Shown: positions 48,084 to 60,789 of the stretch, piece by piece | Position numbering within the stretch: the stretch's first letter is position 1 | Layout of the letters: every line of letters begins with the position of its first letter | From: Voacanga thouarsii | Taxonomy: Eukaryota; Streptophyta; Magnoliopsida; Gentianales; Apocynaceae | Direction: 5' to 3' | DNA length: 64,000 bases | NCBI GenBank assembly: GCA_026120185.1 | Contig: JANUWF010001659.1 | Coordinates: forward strand, 3,162,001 to 3,226,000 | Program-made: the position numbers and the translations under genes | Notes under the pieces: generated by a model | Databases searched by the model: none | The model's input: the letters and a program-made list of their open reading frames with translations, nothing else | Told to the model about the DNA's origin: nothing

Positions 48084-49158
48084 CCGACTCTACAAACACA
48101 CCAAGGCTAGCCGGAAACTGCACAGCCTCAGGTGCCAACAGATGCAATTGACCGCTTGGCATTCAAAGTTGGGGACAATTTACTCAATATTATGCAGTCG
48201 TTTTCTGCATTCTTGGGTAATTCGTATTTACAAAATCTGCGGAATAGTAAACCCTAAGCTGTTTGGGTTTCCTTCTAAAGATAAACAGCGGCTCTAAACA
48301 AGAAGACAAACAGGTTGTGAAGCGAAGCCGAACACGAAGACGGAGCCAGAGGTTTCAGAACATGGATGGAAATTCCAATGCACGACGAAGGTAGACCAAA
48401 ACGGAAGGGAGTAGAAAAACCTTGCAACACGAAGAGTGAGAGACGCAGAACCGGGATAGCGATAGCGTAGGGAATTTGGGGAATCAAGGGACAATAAACT
48501 GTTAGAATTAAATTCAATAGGAAGGCCAAAAAGACAATATTATAGAAAATGACAAAATTAACGATAACCACTAAAAGAATCTGAACCATAAATGGAGTCA
48601 TAAAATGTTTGGGAAAAAATCTGATTCATTCATTACAAAATTTTACAATTTAAACAATTAAATTTTCAACTACTTGAACAGGGAAAAAAAAGTAAAATTC
48701 TTTAAAAAACATGTAAATGTCATTTCTGTTCCCTCTTGACTCTTAGTATATACATTTAGAAAAAAAAAAAAAAGCTGAATCCATTTCTTTGACTAAATCA
48801 AATTCCATTACATGTAATTTTTACGTCACTTTTATTACCGGTGCAAACTCCAGCGAGGCTCCCTCCTTGTCAAGTGTCAACCGCCAGCGAAATGAAAGCC
48901 AGAAGTAAAACTTATCCCCTGCTCCTCCACGTGTTCGATGTCCCACGAAGCGCGTGATGAATACGCGCCCCATTACCGATCCCACGACACGACATGACAC
49001 GGCACTGCTTGTATAATTTATATAATTCCAAAATTAATTAATCGCCTCTTCTTCCTTTAGCCGGCAGCTTCCTAAATCAACCCCGCCCTCGGAGAATTGA
49101 AATTGCTAAAAAAATCGAAAGTATTGAAGAAAAATTCAACAGTATTTGATTTCCGGTG
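48084..49158. promoter_or_regulatory. Shared 5' region between head-to-head genes
   Basis: The minus-strand gene and the plus-strand TOM1-like gene diverge from this interval of about 1.1 kb. For TOM1 a TATA-like stretch (TATAATTTATATAA) lies at about 49012-49025, about 135 bases before the ATG. The region just upstream (48860-49000) is unusually GC-rich for the window and contains CACGTGTTCG (a G-box-like CACGTG at about 48929-48934). The 48200-48500 part is probably leader and promoter of the minus-strand gene. Confidence 0.5.
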
Positions 49159-50674
49159 ATGGTGCGGACGTTGGAGATGGTGGAGCCACCGGCCGTTACT
49201 GCTGCAGCGGCGCATAGCCTCAAAGATGCTTTGAGTTGGTGGGACCAAGTTAACGAATCGCCCGTTTGGCAAGACCGTATTTTCCACGTGCTTGCGGCTC
49301 TCTACGGAGTCGTCGCCGCTGTTGCTCTTGTAATCTTTCCAATTTGAATTTGGAATCTATATTTTCCGTATAATAAAAGTTACAATTCGTTTAATTATCT
49401 TGTGGACATGCTGTTCCAATCGTGAAGACAGATTTGTTTACTTTTATGTGGATTTTCAAATTTTATTTTTTGCTTTTTAATTTAATTTAATTTAATTTTT
49501 TTTTGTGTATCTCGTTTGAATTTGGTTGGCGAGTTGCATTGGATGTTGGAAATATATTCGATTTATCATATTTTAGAGCTTTTTCAGAATCTAGTAATTG
49601 GTTTAACTGCCCGTGAATTCTGTGTGATGTTGGTTTACCCAGGCCGTTTAATTTGCTTTCTTACTTGGAATTGAATGGATTAATCCACTTGGCTATCTGT
49701 AAAACTGCAATTAATTCTGTAAATGAATTTTGAATCTGCTTATGTATGTGGATTTTGAACCAATCCTTGTTAAACTGTTTTATTAGTTGATGATAGGGTT
49801 TTAGTATTTTGCTTTATTTTGATTTTGGTCTTTCCAATGTTTATGATGATTTCCTGATATCTATTTGAATAGGTACAATTGGTCCGTATACAGTTGAGAG
49901 TACCTGAGTATGGCTGGACAACACAAAAAGTCTTCCATTTCCTCAATTTCTTGGTGAATGGAGGTTTGTACATTTTATTTTATTTTATTTTTTCGTGGAT
50001 ATACTGAAATATTTTCTCAGTAATGTGGTTGCACTAGCCATGTTCTTTGCCTGCTATAGTGAACATAAGTCTTTATGTATTTATGTGGTTGATGAGCATA
50101 TCTTGTGCTGCCATTTGTGAACTTGTTTGTATTTGTTATCCCTTTAATTGTTTTTCTCTAATGGTTGACTAGTTAATCGAATCTGGTATTTTTATCTTTA
50201 TCAGTTCGGTGCTTGGTTTTTGTATTTCGGCGGGATATTCAAAAGTTAAATCCAGAGGTTAGAGCCACATTTAGCATTACTTGACTATTTTTTTTCCCTG
50301 TTTTTATTTATTTCTGCCTTGTATTTCTTGCTCACATCATATTTGACAGATTGTTCAACATATCTTGCTTGATATGCCAAGTCTTGTCTTCTTCACAACT
50401 TATGCGCTTCTAGTATTGTTCTGGGCAGAAATATATTACCAGGTTGGTAACTTGATTTTTTTTTTTTATTTGAAATATTTTTGGCTGATTTTTTAAGTGC
50501 TTGTTTTTCTTTTCTTGATTTGTCTTTTGAATAATCCTCTCGTGTGTGGACTATTGACTCCTTGGTGGTCCTGTGTCGTACAATATATTATATGGGATGT
50601 GTGTCATGTGTTTGAAAGATTTGGATACCTTGGGTGTGGAGACCAAGAGGAATAAAAAGATAGACTTGCCATTG

Positions 50675-50705
<31 letters not shown>

Positions 50706-53700
50706 AGGAGAGAGAGCACTGACTTTTGTAGATGGTAATGTGACTAATTGAGGAAAGTGAATTCATTTCCTTCCTAAATTCTAGTTTCAGGTTAAAATGA
50801 ATTGCATGGTGTGCCCACAGTCACGTCTAAAACTTTGGCAGTGCTCTCATATGTTGAGTTCAGAGAATTACTGAATATGATAACTAGATGCATACCCATT
50901 TCAAATACTTTGGCTAGATTCCATGTCCTTCACTTATTCTTTTCTTTATGTTTTAGCTGATCTGATCTTTAACTTCTTCTGTCAATACTTTGTAGGCACG
51001 TGCTGTATCCACGGATGGGTTGAGGCCAAGTTTCTTCACAATAAATGGGATTGTGTATGTTGTTCAGGTGAAAATTTTGTCCGTTAGGTGGGCACTTTGT
51101 ATAAGTTTCAAAAACAAGTCTGTCTTTTCTTTTTTCTTTTCTTTCCTAATTCAAATTGTCCCCATTTTTTTTGCTCTTTGCGTAGTTTTTATTTGGTCTT
51201 TTCTTCTAGAACTTTTTTTGATGTAGCACCATTTTAGCTTTAGTGGTGGCTGATATGGGGGTGCTTAATTTAGGAAGCAGTGGTAGAGATTTAGAAGAGA
51301 GAAGAGCTTATACTCAGAAGAATAGAAAGAAAAATTAAGGAAAATAATAATTTAGCTAGATAAAAGATGGAAAACAGGCAACATAGAGGTAACAACAAAC
51401 AATTTTATGTCATCATTCAACATCTATATATATACACACACACACATAGGAAGATGTGGCAACAGTTAATAGCGGGAAGCAGTAACTTGGAAGTTTAGAC
51501 TTTTGAGATTCTTATACAATTTTTACTTCCATAAATTTATGAAGAAGTACTTCCAGATAGAGGAATCATGTCATTTCTTTAGGGCATTATGCAATATATT
51601 TCATAATTAGATTCAAGTTAGAGTTGAATGTTAATACCCTAATTTATTAATTTTATTGTATCCTACTACATTCTTGAGGACGAGCCTCGGCGCAACGTAA
51701 GTTGCTCCTTTGATGACTTATAGGTCACGGGTTAGAACCGTGGAAACAGCCTCTTTGCAAAAATGTAAGGGGAAGGCTGCATATATTATGTGGTTCCCTC
51801 CTCCTGCCCCTGCGAGGCGGGGAGTGCTTATGGATCGGGTTTTGCCCTTTTTATGCTATCCTACATTCTTGTGTTCTGGAATTATTTGTCTTTTGTAGTT
51901 GCATTACACTCCTGGGGCAAAAAGGTAATTGCTCACTTCTAGGTTGGACCCGCTTGGAAGTGGGTGTATATAGATACCGAAATTACTTACAAGGTGAGAA
52001 TACTTAAAGGCTAAAAGAATTTCAAAGCTAACCAACTTCAATTCTACGCAACTTAAAAGTGAAAATATTTGACCAAAAAGTACTGCAGGTTGATTGCTGC
52101 TAAGCCCAAGATAACCTAGCATACCTAGAGAATTACTGAATTCTACTACAAGTACAGAGTTACCAAAATGAACCTAAGGCATAAATATAGGAAAGACAAC
52201 TAGCTTTAGAAACATGTGTAAGCTAAACAAAGGACTTGACAGATTTACCAAGGACATTGTCTTTTAGACCGGAAATTTCTCTTAACGGCTGCATCATTTC
52301 TTCCCCTCTGAAAAGAACTTGACCTTGTCAACCTAGGGGTTGGGTTAAGAATTCCATCATCATGTATGATGAGCTTCAAGAGTAAAGAACCAGCAAAGCA
52401 CTTTGGCAAGTCCTTAACTGGTAGGAACTTCATCTCTGCTCTGCCATGCTTGAAGGAAAATGTATTGTTGTGACCACAATGTTGTACCCCTGTTTCATGA
52501 AGCCAAGGGTGGCCTAATATAATGTGGCATACTTTCATGGGAAGAATATTACGCTGCACATTACCAATTATGTCTCCAATAGATTAAGTAACCAAACGTC
52601 CCTCATTAGATATCCATGGATCTTTTCCTAATCTAACTAGGATTCAATTCCTAACAGGTAAAATGAAAATCCCTTGAGACTGGAATATGAAAGTCTCCTC
52701 AACGAATGTTTGGTAAAACAACTGGAATTTCTAATGCAAATGGAAAGTAAACTACAGAAAAAGTTGATACAAGATGGACTATCTTGGACTACTAAAAACC
52801 TTTAAAGCATCTAGAATTATCTTTGAAAATGATTGAAGACTCTTAAAAATGTAATATTTGCTGCATGAGGAAAAATTCCCAGTTTGTGAATTTTTTACCT
52901 TTCATGCTAGTGTAATTTTGGAATCTAACCTGAAATTGTAGTGTGCTTAAGTTTTTAGTCAATTTAGAAGCTACCTCAAAAGCTTAAGATGCTTAAAATT
53001 ATATAGTTCATGTTTTCCTGATCTCTGGAAAATCTTTTGCTTCTTTTGAAGAGTTGGTACTTGAAGTTGGTTACTTGGGAGGAGGTAAAATATTACATAT
53101 ATTATGTTTTGCATATGCTGTGCCTGTTATCGAATTAACTACTATTCACGAGTAACATTCTAATACCTTGAGATGGTGGGGGTTTTGGCAGACCCCTGCC
53201 TGTTTATTTAAAAATAAATAATATATGGTAAGGACAGGGGGCATAATCCTGACCTCACAGAAGTGCTGGAAACAAGTCATTATAAGTAGTGGAAACAAAT
53301 CCACTTCTTATAATGACTGGATGTGGATGCTAGGAATCTAAAGAAAATTGAAGTTACAGAGACCATGTATATGCTATGGCATGGTACTAAGTGAATTGAA
53401 AAATACATTAGATGAAGAACTACAACTATGATAAGCAAGCGCATCAGCAGCCGAGTTTCCTTCTCTATAAGACTAGCGAAACACATATTTTGCAATCAGG
53501 TTATCCTAAAATCTTCAGGAATTAGGAGATTTCTTTGTGTCTTTTCTTCGTTATCTTGTTTGAATTTCTAAGTTAGAGATTGATGCAGGACAAACTCACT
53601 AAACCTGCCTCACAAATATACCCTAGGATCTGTTAAGACTATGTAGGAAAACCAGGCTGTTATGCGGAAGCTAGGATACAAGTATTGTAAATAATAACAA

Positions 53701-56700
53701 AGTAAAAATAAGAGAATAAGGAAGAAAACTTTTAGCGTCACACCAAGAGGGAAGGATAAACCCTAGGAGTCACACCTAGGACCTTAAGGCATCACACTTT
53801 AGGCTTTGATTGCGTCACACAACCAGAATACAGAGAATATTTGTAGACTGTTATTAATTGAATAATGAAAACATAGGCATGCATAAGTAATAGAGGACTT
53901 CTCTATTTATAGACCTAAAATTCTAAGCTAACAAGGACTAGACTCCTTAGGAAACCAACCAATTTAGGAATCCTAACTAAACAGAAATTTAAACTCTTAC
54001 CAAACTTCACTCTTAGGAAACTTCTATACAATTACCTAAACACTCTAGATCTCTAAAGACTCATAAAACTTAATTAAACTAAATAAAACTAAATATTCCC
54101 AGATATTACTCATAAGCTAGGATTTCCAAGACTAAAGCTGGTTTGTAAGATCATTGCTTGACGTAGGACTTTCCAATTCTTGGATCCTTTGGGGTTCTGC
54201 ATCAGAGATCCCTTGTAACACCCCACTACCTACATACCCCAATAAGCGGGACGTCGTCCCGTCCAAAGGACCAGGGGTCTTTATAACGAGGTACAAAAGA
54301 AACGAAAATGACTAAATAAAATTCTCGATAATCTTATTACAACCAAAGTTAAAATTTACTCAAGTCTGAGAATTTAAAACTAACAGTTATCTCTCGAAAG
54401 AAATACAAAGCAGAAATAAATAAACTGAAGTTCATCTCTTATGTCTTCAACCTTCTCAATAAAAGCACTCTCCTGAAAACATGATGTAACATAGTGTGAG
54501 ATTGGCATCTCAATAAGTCCCGTGTGCATGAATATTCTATATAAACATTTTGTGCATGCAGGTTTATCAAAACCATAAAATCATGTTTGCAAGACTTTTC
54601 ATCAATAAACAATTATTCAAAGGAGCATTGCTCATCATATCCAAAATAGTTTTCAATAAATCATCATCTCATCATAATCATAAGTTCATTATGTAGGGAT
54701 TAGCAATGATTCAAACAATAGTATCACAATTCATATCATGGTTACCACCATGATAGCGTCCCAATGTAACCTTTCAACAATGGGCAGTGGGGGATCCTCC
54801 CACTAGGGTGAGATACTCCTCCATCTCTACACCTAACACACGGTTGTCCAACTCGGATAAATAAAGTCCACATGGACCTATATGCTAGCTTGGACCGGCC
54901 TAGCTAAGTAGTACTATCGCCTCTCCAAGTTAAGTTCATCTTCTAGAGGTAGCCTCCTACCAGAAGACTCACTCTAGCTCTTCAGGACTAGCACCACTAG
55001 CCTATCCCCACTGAGTACTCAACGCTCCCCATTTAGGGGCAAAATCATTTCTCTTGTTTTCACAATTGTTTATTACCTTGTCTTTGTAAAACATGGCTTT
55101 TCACAATTCCAAAACGTTTAGTGATAAAGAAAAGAAATCGTTTTTCAATTTAAAAGTTGAGATTTGACAAACTCATTTAGAGAATAAAATAACCACGTTC
55201 TCAAACCAAGTATCAAAATACGACAGTACAATTCATCATATTCAACCAACGTTCCAATCATCATGTCAATCATCATATTGACACCATTTCAAATACCATT
55301 GTACAAAAATTCTTGCAAACATGTAATATTTAGCAAAACAGTTATGCAGGGACTTACTTGGATATTCTCTTCTCAATAATCAACCAAAGCAATGCTTGAT
55401 CTCTTTTTCACTTTCTTCCTTAATCAATGTTTCTATGATTAGAAGCTAGATATGAATCCTCTCATCATCATGGCATGCATATAATCGAATCTCATCATCA
55501 ATACAAGGACCTCTACTAGTTGTCTCGATTTTGGTGGTGATTGCAGTTGTGATGGTCGATATCTTGGAAGGAAAAGGGGGCTGTTTTTGTTTTGTAGAAG
55601 AGAGGTTTAGGGTGTGATTGGTGGCTGTTATAGGTTAGGTTTAGGTGTTTTGCTGTTTGGTAGGACTACACATTGTTTTGGACTCTTGAACAAACAAGGG
55701 AAAAATGGCAGCTTTCGCTCTTCTTGGTTTGGCTGAAATTGCAGTGAATAGGAGGAGGAAAAGGAGAAAAGTATAGGCTGATTTTTGGTTCAGCTTTGGG
55801 CAGAAATAGGGGAAGAAAACTTAGGGTCTTGTGCTGTGATTTTTGCTTAAAATCAGAGGGAAATTTGAGAGTAAGGGAAGCTGGAATTTTTGTGAGTGTG
55901 TGTGTGACTGGTTTTTATTTCGCTTAGGAGAACTTTGAGAAATAAGAATGGAAAGGTTTGCAAGAGTTGGGATTTAAACTTAAGTCTCCAATTATTAAAC
56001 ACCATGCTTCAACCACTACAACTCTAGCTTCAACCACTCCACTCAACCACAATAACTCTTGTTTCAACCACTAAACAACAACAACTCTTATTTTAATCAC
56101 TAAACTACAACACCTCTTGTTCCTTCTACTAATACTCATCTAATAATACTCATAAAACAAAAGCTCAAGTTCACCAAGAAACTAACAAATTAACTCCATT
56201 TCACTTCTAATCAATCATACTCCTCTAATAATACTCATGAACTAACCAACTCAAAAATCCAACAAGTATATCAAAGTAAATAAATTCATGAACTAACCAA
56301 CTCATAAATCACATATATCCATGAAAATGGTTCAAGTTATCAAATGTCATATAAAATATTATGCAATGCATGACTTTCCCCATATAATAAAGGTGATGTT
56401 AACGGGGTATTACATCCATCTACCTGGACCAAATAAGATTCAAGGCCTATAGATAAAAGCTATCTACATTTTGCTGATTCAAGTATTAAAACATAAGTTT
56501 AAACCCCAGCAGAAGAGTATTGAAAGATGATACATCAGGAACTTATTTTACACTAACTTTTGGCATTGAATATTAGTCAATTATTTCATTGAAATGCCAA
56601 TCAGTTTTATAATTCCTGCATTTTGATGGTTGACTGGAATTCTGTTTCTGCTTGCAAGAAGGAAAACTACTAAAAAGGCTGGGGGAGGGGTGCGAGAAAT

Positions 56701-57247
56701 ATACCTTTGATCAAACACCACTTCTGATGAATAATATGCTAGATGCTGCATTTGCATTGCAGAATTTATCAATGCTATCTATTAGAGAGACCGGTTTAAG
56801 CTTCCTTTTGTTTTTTGGATCTCTATTTTCTATATTGTTCTGCAAATTTGTTTTAAATTCAATTTGCAGTGAATGTCTGTTATTATTACATAGTATGCAT
56901 GCCCTGATATTACATACGTTGCATTGTATTTGTGGAAAGGTTACATTTCATAGCTTGGTGTTTGTTGAAACTACAACTTAGTATGTTTAGGGGATTCTTT
57001 TAATTGTTTAGCTTACTTAAGCTTCAACTCATTGTAGATTATCTTGTGGTTGATTATATGGTGGAAGCCTATACGAGCTCTGATCATCATATCTAAGATG
57101 TTCTTTGCAGGTTCTTGATTTTAATATTTTACCTTCGGTTCTCTCAACGAATGTGTCTCTGTTTGCTCTTTCAACCTGTTATAACATTTGTGAGTTAACA
57201 GGTGTATGTTTCTTTGCGGCATTGGGGTTTCTGCTCTACGGTGGAAG
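49159..57247 (+). CDS. TOM1: TOM1/TOM3-like tobamovirus multiplication protein (seven exons seen, 3' end missing)
   Basis: Exons: 49159-49329 ([33 protein letters not shown]), 49873-49963 ([20 protein letters not shown]), 50205-50257 ([16 protein letters not shown]), 50350-50442 ([20 protein letters not shown]), 50996-51068 ([20 protein letters not shown]), 57038-57110 ([20 protein letters not shown]) and 57202-57247 ([14 protein letters not shown]). All junctions are GT/AG and in phase. About 200 of the usual 290 or so residues are covered. The family is a multi-pass tonoplast membrane protein that anchors tobamovirus replication complexes; its normal plant role is unclear. Intron 5 is about 6 kb because of inserted elements. 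The last third (starting LFLMLQRF in relatives) is not found up to 64000, so the gene either continues beyond the window across a huge intron or is truncated. Confidence 0.85.
50675..50701 (+). repeat. (CA)n microsatellite in TOM1 intron 4
   Basis: A run of about 13 CA units, followed by a short GA-rich stretch. Confidence 0.95.
51677..51855 (+). mobile_element. Au-like SINE in TOM1 intron 5
   Basis: A tRNA-related SINE begins GGACGAGCCTCGGCGCAACG and continues with GGTCACGGGTTAGAACCGTGG (Pol III box B at 51730-51739; box A lies in the first 30 bases). It then reads GGAAACAGCCTCTTTGCAAA and a GC-rich end, finishing in a T run. It is flanked by an imperfect duplication (TATCCTACTACATTCTTG at about 51659, TATCCTACATTCTTG at about 51857). 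The body matches the widely distributed plant Au SINE family as I know it. Confidence 0.9.
52245..52760 (-). pseudogene. Ty3/Gypsy polyprotein fragment (protease/RT linker) in TOM1 intron 5
   Basis: On the minus strand the frame reads [20 protein letters not shown], then [20 protein letters not shown], which is the segment between the aspartic protease and RT of plant Gypsy elements (usually CHILLGRPWLYD). Upstream (52560-52680) it continues with [10 protein letters not shown] and a TAA. No LTRs or RT core are seen nearby, so this is a small relic. A short open frame at 51904-52122 (minus) may belong to the same relic but is not recognisable. Confidence 0.75.
53160..54208. other. Intron stretch without a recognised feature
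   Basis: Repeated CACACCTAGGA/CACACTTTAGG-like phrases at about 53740-53830 suggest part of an unknown retroelement, but no termini, duplications or coding region could be supported. Confidence 0.35.
54214..56414 (-). mobile_element. Third solo LTR, related family, in TOM1 intron 5
   Basis: A 2201-bp block starts TGTAACACCCCAC and ends GGGGTATTACA. Flanks TCCCT (54209-54213) and TCCAT (56415-56419) are a 5-bp duplication with one mismatch. Internal phrases such as GGGGTCTTTATAAC, CTAGCTTGGACCGG, CCTCCTACCAGAAGACTCAC and GAGTACTCAACG are shared with the second solo LTR at 14640-22492, so the two families are related although this one is half as long. No coding region and no internal LTR ends are seen. 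By homology the element's own sense strand is the minus strand. Confidence 0.8.
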
Positions 57248-60200
57248 GTACATCACGGATGTTCATCCCTTAAGACTGTTTTTCCTTTAAAGCAATGTCA
57301 TGGAATTCAGCAAGCAATCCTATGACTAGAATGAGTTCCTGGCTTTACAAATACTTCTTTTTGGCTTAAAATTTTTAAGTTACATAGATTACCTAGGGAC
57401 TTGGGGCTAGGGGCAAGGGATATATTTTCGGGCACATTCCCCTTCTAAAAAAGAATGAAAAAAAGAGGTCGCCTTTCATGTATTATTTGATGTTGCGCCA
57501 ATGCTTAGAATCTATGTTATGTCTTCTCTGTTGCTGGCTAATTATAAAATTGGCACAATAGGTGTTATTGTCCTGGGATTGATTTGTTTCTAGACAATGA
57601 ACAGATGCATCTTAATTGTAGTGATGAGTAGGGTGTCTTACTGGAGTGATATAATTTTCAGATATAGTATATCTTTGTCCTGGATTTTAAAGTTAGCAGC
57701 TGTGACATATTTGCTTGCTTCTTTACCTCATTTTCTGTCAATAGAAAAGGAAGCAAATAGGTACTGAAATACTCACCTGGAAAGAAGCTTTGAGGCTAGA
57801 ATCAGCAAAGGGTGTGAAAAATCTTCTTATTCCATGTACACCATCTAGGATTTGTTCATCGGTTATTTCCTCTTATTTTGTCAGCAAACATCTGGGTGAT
57901 GAAGAACTGAGGTTGAAAATTTTCAGTTTTGATTTTATTATTATTATTTTTTGTGTCTCTCTGTGGGTGGTTTTCTCTAAAGAAGGAAAAAAAAAAAACA
58001 TACACTTTCTTAGGGTTCTTCTTCCTCTGAAACTTGGAATGACTGCATCACTGTATAATTTAGCTGAACAGAAACATGAGCTTGCTTATTGTAATTAGAC
58101 GAGTAAATTGATGAATAAACAAAGACAACAAAGAGAAGGCAAAATTTGAGGGATTTAATAGAGTACAAATAACGCTTATACTTTTACTGGGTATGTGATT
58201 ATGTGCTAAGTGAAGAGAGTAAACAATAAGAAAGAGCACTTTTGTTTTTTTGTTTTTAACTTTTTGGCTGCCAAGCATATTTTTGAATACGGATTTTACA
58301 TTCCTATTATATTTTCATTTCTGGTTGTTGAAATTATCTAACCAGCCAGAAGGAGATGAGAAAAATGAAAAAAAAAAAAAAGAGAAAAATGCGGATTCTG
58401 GGGGTCTTGAAATGCACAATTGAATTATGATCTTCTAGATTCTTGGGGAGTTTTGTGATTGAAATGAATATGTTGTATCATGGTTTTGAGTTTATGATGT
58501 GATATGATTATTTTCCTCAACTCTTTTACTTGGTAGAGGATTATCTTCTATGGGCTTGTAAACAGGTCTAAAGAGGCCTGCCCAAGGAGGTTTTGAAGTA
58601 CTGTGGTCCAATTACTCGACAGGTCTCCAATATGTGAACCCTTCTCCAGCTGAAAAGGACTTGGGTACAGAAATGGGTTTTCCTCGAGATAAAAGCAGAA
58701 AAGCAAAAGAAAAAAGGAGATAAATAGGGAAGGCAAAACAAATATCAGGACATTTTTATGCATCACTAGCCAAGCAATATCTGGGCTAATCTTCAAAATG
58801 AGGGTAATAGCCACCTTCATGTACTCGGCGAAGCTACAAACAAAAAATAGTGCATAGTCAGTCCATGCATGTCTATAGATATGCTGCTTCCATCCCTTAG
58901 CATCCCATCATAGAATTGTACAGGAAAGCTTGAACAAGCCTTTCCCTTTTGGGATTTGCAATTTCTGCATTCCTCACCTTTCCACTGAAACATCAGTATC
59001 ATTTTGTCCCCTGGTTTCAACCCTGTGGCAATTAAGAAAAGATCTAAACTACAATGGAATGAAATACCCACCATCATCAACACCCATCCCTCCTCTCTCC
59101 TCTTCTTCTAGATACCTATCTTTTCTCTGATCTGCTTTCATGCTTTGAAGCTACTTTCACTGATCAATATATGCCTTTTTATTTCTATGCCTAGAGAGGC
59201 AGTGTTGGCAAGACCAAAGTGAAAGAGAAGGTAAATCTGGAGTTGATCGGGAAAGATGGGAGAGTGAGGAAAAGGGAATAGAGAGAAGAAGAGAAAAGCT
59301 AGGATAGTAGTGTTGAAGGCAGGAGGAGACAAAGTGGCGAGGGGGAGCTGAGATTTTGGTGGTGGTGGAGATTGGAAAAGGCATAGATAAGATAGGGGTG
59401 AGAGAGAAATATAATTATATAGTGTCCTCATTAAGTTTTTATTGGGTTGGGTCTAAATGGGCCTTGAACTTCCTGTCTTGGACCTGTCCTGATTAGATAA
59501 TATCTGTTTGGGTTTGGGTCCGGATCTGAGTAAATGGATATAACATGTACTGGACTCAATAATCAGGCTGGACCCATTGGGTACTTTGACTATTTAGACC
59601 TTTGCCATAAACCTTATTTGTGTTTACATTTTCGCTTTTTACTGAACAGTTCTTTTATTAGCTATTGTTGAAATCAACTAAACATACTGTCTAAAAAGTT
59701 AATTAATGTTTCCTATAGGGCATTTATGTGCTATGAAGTATTTTAGAAACTATGCTAGTATAAGAAGGTAGCCATGTACACAGTGGAAATTAATATTTGA
59801 AGAGGGCCTGGTGATGGAAGTTTTTTTTATAAAAGAAATTGTGCTTAGTAATTTGTGGAGTCCTTTGTTCTGCCTACACTTGTTTCTAAATCTGGTTGTG
59901 TTTTCTGTTCTTATGTCTTGTGTCATTCTGATAATTTTGTACTCGTGGTAGAATTCTCTAGTTATGACCGATTAACTTGGCTAGGGTTTAACAGCAGTCA
60001 AATAACAGTAGCTTTTGGTTGAACATTTCGGCTTTCAAGTTGCTTAGGGAAGTTTCTTAACTTTAAAGTAGTTTTGATTTTAGGGTTTTGAGATCTATAT
60101 ACATTTATTTTAACAGCCTGATAAGGGAGAAAATTTTTGAATGAAGAAATAGAGCTTGTTTATTGTGAGGTTTTCCCACCTTTCCTCTATTCTCTTTCTT

Positions 60201-60789
60201 AAGTTCTTTACTTTCCATGGTTCTTTCTTTCTGTTCTTCTGAATATAAACTCTCTCTCTCTTCTAAAAATTCCGTCACTGCTCTATAAATTAAGCAATAG
60301 CATATTGGCCACCACTCAAGCTAATAGCGCTGCATCACCTGGTCTTGTAAGTGTCAGTGAATTATGTGGCATTCTAGTCTAGAGTTTCAAAAAAATGAAA
60401 GCAGAACCTTTTTTGTATTTTTGATCTTTTGGTTGAATGAGTTCATCTATGCATATATTTTTATATTTTTGTCTTCAAACTTACATGGTTCTATGTTTCC
60501 ACTTGGGCTGCTTGTAACTTTCCTTTGCATAATCTCATTAACCATGTATTATTATTCCTATTATTATTATTATTATTGAATTATATTGTTCTACTAATAT
60601 GTCAAACTTTGTCATTTGCCATTTTCACAATTTTTGAGGGCTTTCTACCTATCTGATGCTGATGTGGGCCAAAGCACTACAACTAGGGTTATTTTGTAGA
60701 TTATACTCTGGTTTGCCAACTGTGAGGTACTATTTTACCTTGAAAGTGGCAAATCTAAGGTTTGAGATTTTCTTCCCCAAAACTGGAAG
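57248..60789. other. Presumed TOM1 intron 7, no exons found
   Basis: The donor GGTACATC follows exon 7. I searched this stretch for the next TOM1 exon and found none. Short open frames here (for example 57790-58098 and 59138-59431) are low-complexity and unsupported. An A-rich tract lies at about 58370-58382 and an ATT run at about 60550-60576. Confidence 0.5.

Noticed and set aside
57721..57830. Possible TOM1 exon reading RKQIGTEILTWKEA
   Set aside because: Only a superficial likeness to the GRRKKLQEV segment; flanking splice sites and neighbouring residues do not fit.
59430..59580. Possible MITE with GGGTTTGGGTCC-like words
   Set aside because: No inverted termini or target duplication could be found.
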